Assembly (NCBI GenBank): GCA_017548805.1
Contig: JAFYZE010000007.1
Span: 1 to 7,016 of the forward strand
DNA: 7,016 nucleotides
DNA from: Bacteroidales bacterium
GTDB taxonomy: Bacteria > Bacteroidota > Bacteroidia > Bacteroidales > UBA932
Direction of reading: 5' to 3'
This document shows, piece after piece, positions 5,970 to 7,016 of the stretch. The position numbers were made by a program, and so were the translations under genes. The notes under the pieces are model-generated. The model was not told where the DNA came from. It saw nothing but the letters and a program-made list of their open reading frames with translations, and searched no databases. Positions within the stretch are counted from its first letter, which is position 1. Every line of letters begins with the position of its first letter.

Positions 5970-6998
5970 CTAGTCGTTGATTTTCGCCATCTCCTCGCGG
6001 ATCTTGGCCTCTATCTCGTCGCAGAGCTCCTTGTTGTCCCTGAGCAGCTGCTTGACGGCGTCACGTCCCTGGGCAAGCTTCTCGCCGTTGTAGCTGAACC
6101 ACGAACCGCTCTTGTGGATGATGTCCAGTTCGACGGCAAGGTCGCATATCTCGGCGGTGTGGGAGATGCCTTCGCCGAAGAGGATGTCGAACTCGGCTTT
6201 CTTGAAAGGCGGGGCCATCTTGTTCTTGACGACCTTGACGCGGGTGCGGTTGCCGGTGGCTTCGTCGCCGTCCTTGAGCTGGGTGGTGCGGCGGACATCG
6301 AGACGCACGGAGGCGTAGAACTTGAGGGCGTTGCCGCCGGTGGTGGTCTCAGGGTTGCCGAACATGATGCCTATCTTCTCACGGAGCTGGTTGATGAAGA
6401 TGCAGCAGGTATTGGTCTTGGAGATGTTGGCGGTGAGCTTGCGGAGGGCCTGGCTCATCAGGCGGGCCTGGAGGCCGACCTTGTTGTCGCCCATCTCTCC
6501 CTCGATCTCGGCCTTGGGCGTAAGAGCTGCCACGGAGTCGATGACGACGATGTCGATGGCACCCGAGCGGATGAGGTTGTCCGCGATCTCGAGGGCCTGC
6601 TCGCCGTTGTCGGGTTGGGAGATGAGGAGAGTCTCGAGGTTGACTCCCAGCGCCTTGGCATAAGTGCGGTCGAAAGCATGCTCGGCGTCGATCATGGCTG
6701 CTATGCCGCCCTGCTTCTGCGCCTCGGCGATGGCGTGGATGGCGAGCGTGGTCTTTCCGCTGGACTCAGGTCCGTATATTTCGATTATACGTCCGCGCGG
6801 GTAACCGCCGATGCCGAGCGCGTGGTCCAGGGCCACCGATCCGCTCGGAATGACCTGCACGTCAAACTGCGGCTGGTCGCCGAGCTTCATGATCGTACCT
6901 TTGCCGTAATCCTTCTCGATCTTGTCGATCGTCGCCTGCAGCGCCTTCATCCTGGCGGCATTGACATCCGCGGCGTTCATTTCAACATCTTTTGCCAT
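5970..6998 (-). CDS. recA: Recombinase RecA
   Basis: RecA forms an ATP-dependent filament on single-stranded DNA, drives homologous pairing and strand exchange, and triggers LexA-type self-cleavage. 342 residues, complete. Walker A is GPESSGKT at 76-83 and Walker B VVIDS at 151-155; Glu106 in IDAEHAFD is the equivalent of the catalytic glutamate. DNA-binding loop L1 lies around EIEGEMGD (164-171) and L2 around [15 protein letters not shown] (214-228), with the signature KFYASVRLD at 226-234. It ends EEMAKIND, so it lacks the long acidic tail found in E. coli RecA. ATG at 6998 is preceded by AGGA with a 7-nt gap. First gene of the visible operon recA-trpS-ALDH-like; its promoter lies mostly beyond the window, so SOS control cannot be judged. 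Confidence 0.98.
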   Translation of the reverse strand: MAKDVEMNAADVNAARMKALQATIDKIEKDYGKGTIMKLGDQPQFDVQVIPSGSVALDHALGIGGYPRGRIIEIYGPESSGKTTLAIHAIAEAQKQGGIAAMIDAEHAFDRTYAKALGVNLETLLISQPDNGEQALEIADNLIRSGAIDIVVIDSVAALTPKAEIEGEMGDNKVGLQARLMSQALRKLTANISKTNTCCIFINQLREKIGIMFGNPETTTGGNALKFYASVRLDVRRTTQLKDGDEATGNRTRVKVVKNKMAPPFKKAEFDILFGEGISHTAEICDLAVELDIIHKSGSWFSYNGEKLAQGRDAVKQLLRDNKELCDEIEAKIREEMAKIND

Positions 6999-7005
6999 AG
7001 TAGTA

Positions 7006-7009
7006 TCCT
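7006..7009 (-). promoter_or_regulatory. Shine-Dalgarno site of recA
   Basis: AGGA on the - strand lies 7 nt before the recA ATG (aggatactactatg). It supports the start at 6998 and is the only clear Shine-Dalgarno motif among the genes here. Confidence 0.65.
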
Positions 7010-7016
7010 GTTTAAG

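Overview
The window looks like chromosomal DNA of a Bacteroidota (Bacteroidales-like) bacterium. The evidence is a promoter element of the Bacteroidota type (TAnnTTTG) in front of ssrA, weak or absent Shine-Dalgarno sequences before most genes, a row of large secreted lipoproteins, Bacteroidetes-style RecA and TrpS proteins, and a tmRNA whose tag follows the G-N-rich...ALAA pattern. The genus cannot be fixed from the sequence alone.

Left part, + strand (1-3586): a terminator tail at the edge, then three envelope genes. They encode a small outer-membrane beta-barrel-like protein (38-853), a lipoprotein with a long Pro-Thr linker (870-1748), and a larger lipoprotein made of three copies of one beta-rich domain plus a very basic tail (1817-3586). 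The first two genes are 16 bp apart and probably co-transcribed. The third is separated from them by a textbook terminator hairpin that ends only 7 nt before its start codon.

Centre (3587-4220): a perfect 12-bp inverted repeat that contains the likely ssrA promoter, the one-piece tmRNA gene ssrA (3656-4052, tag GNNNFALAA), a strong hairpin terminator that can work in both directions, and two 33-bp copies of an imperfectly palindromic extragenic repeat.

Right part, - strand (4221-6998): a compact operon read right to left, recA, then trpS 7 nt later, then a 199-residue protein whose start overlaps the trpS stop (TGATG). This last protein looks like the N-terminal NAD-binding part of a class-3-type aldehyde dehydrogenase that has lost its catalytic domain and key motifs. 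ssrA and this operon converge on the shared terminator/repeat region.

No mobile element, CRISPR array or defence system was found. The most notable items are the coupled ALDH-derived non-catalytic protein, the hairpin abutting the third lipoprotein start, the palindrome over the ssrA promoter, the extragenic repeat pair, and the cationic lipoprotein tail.
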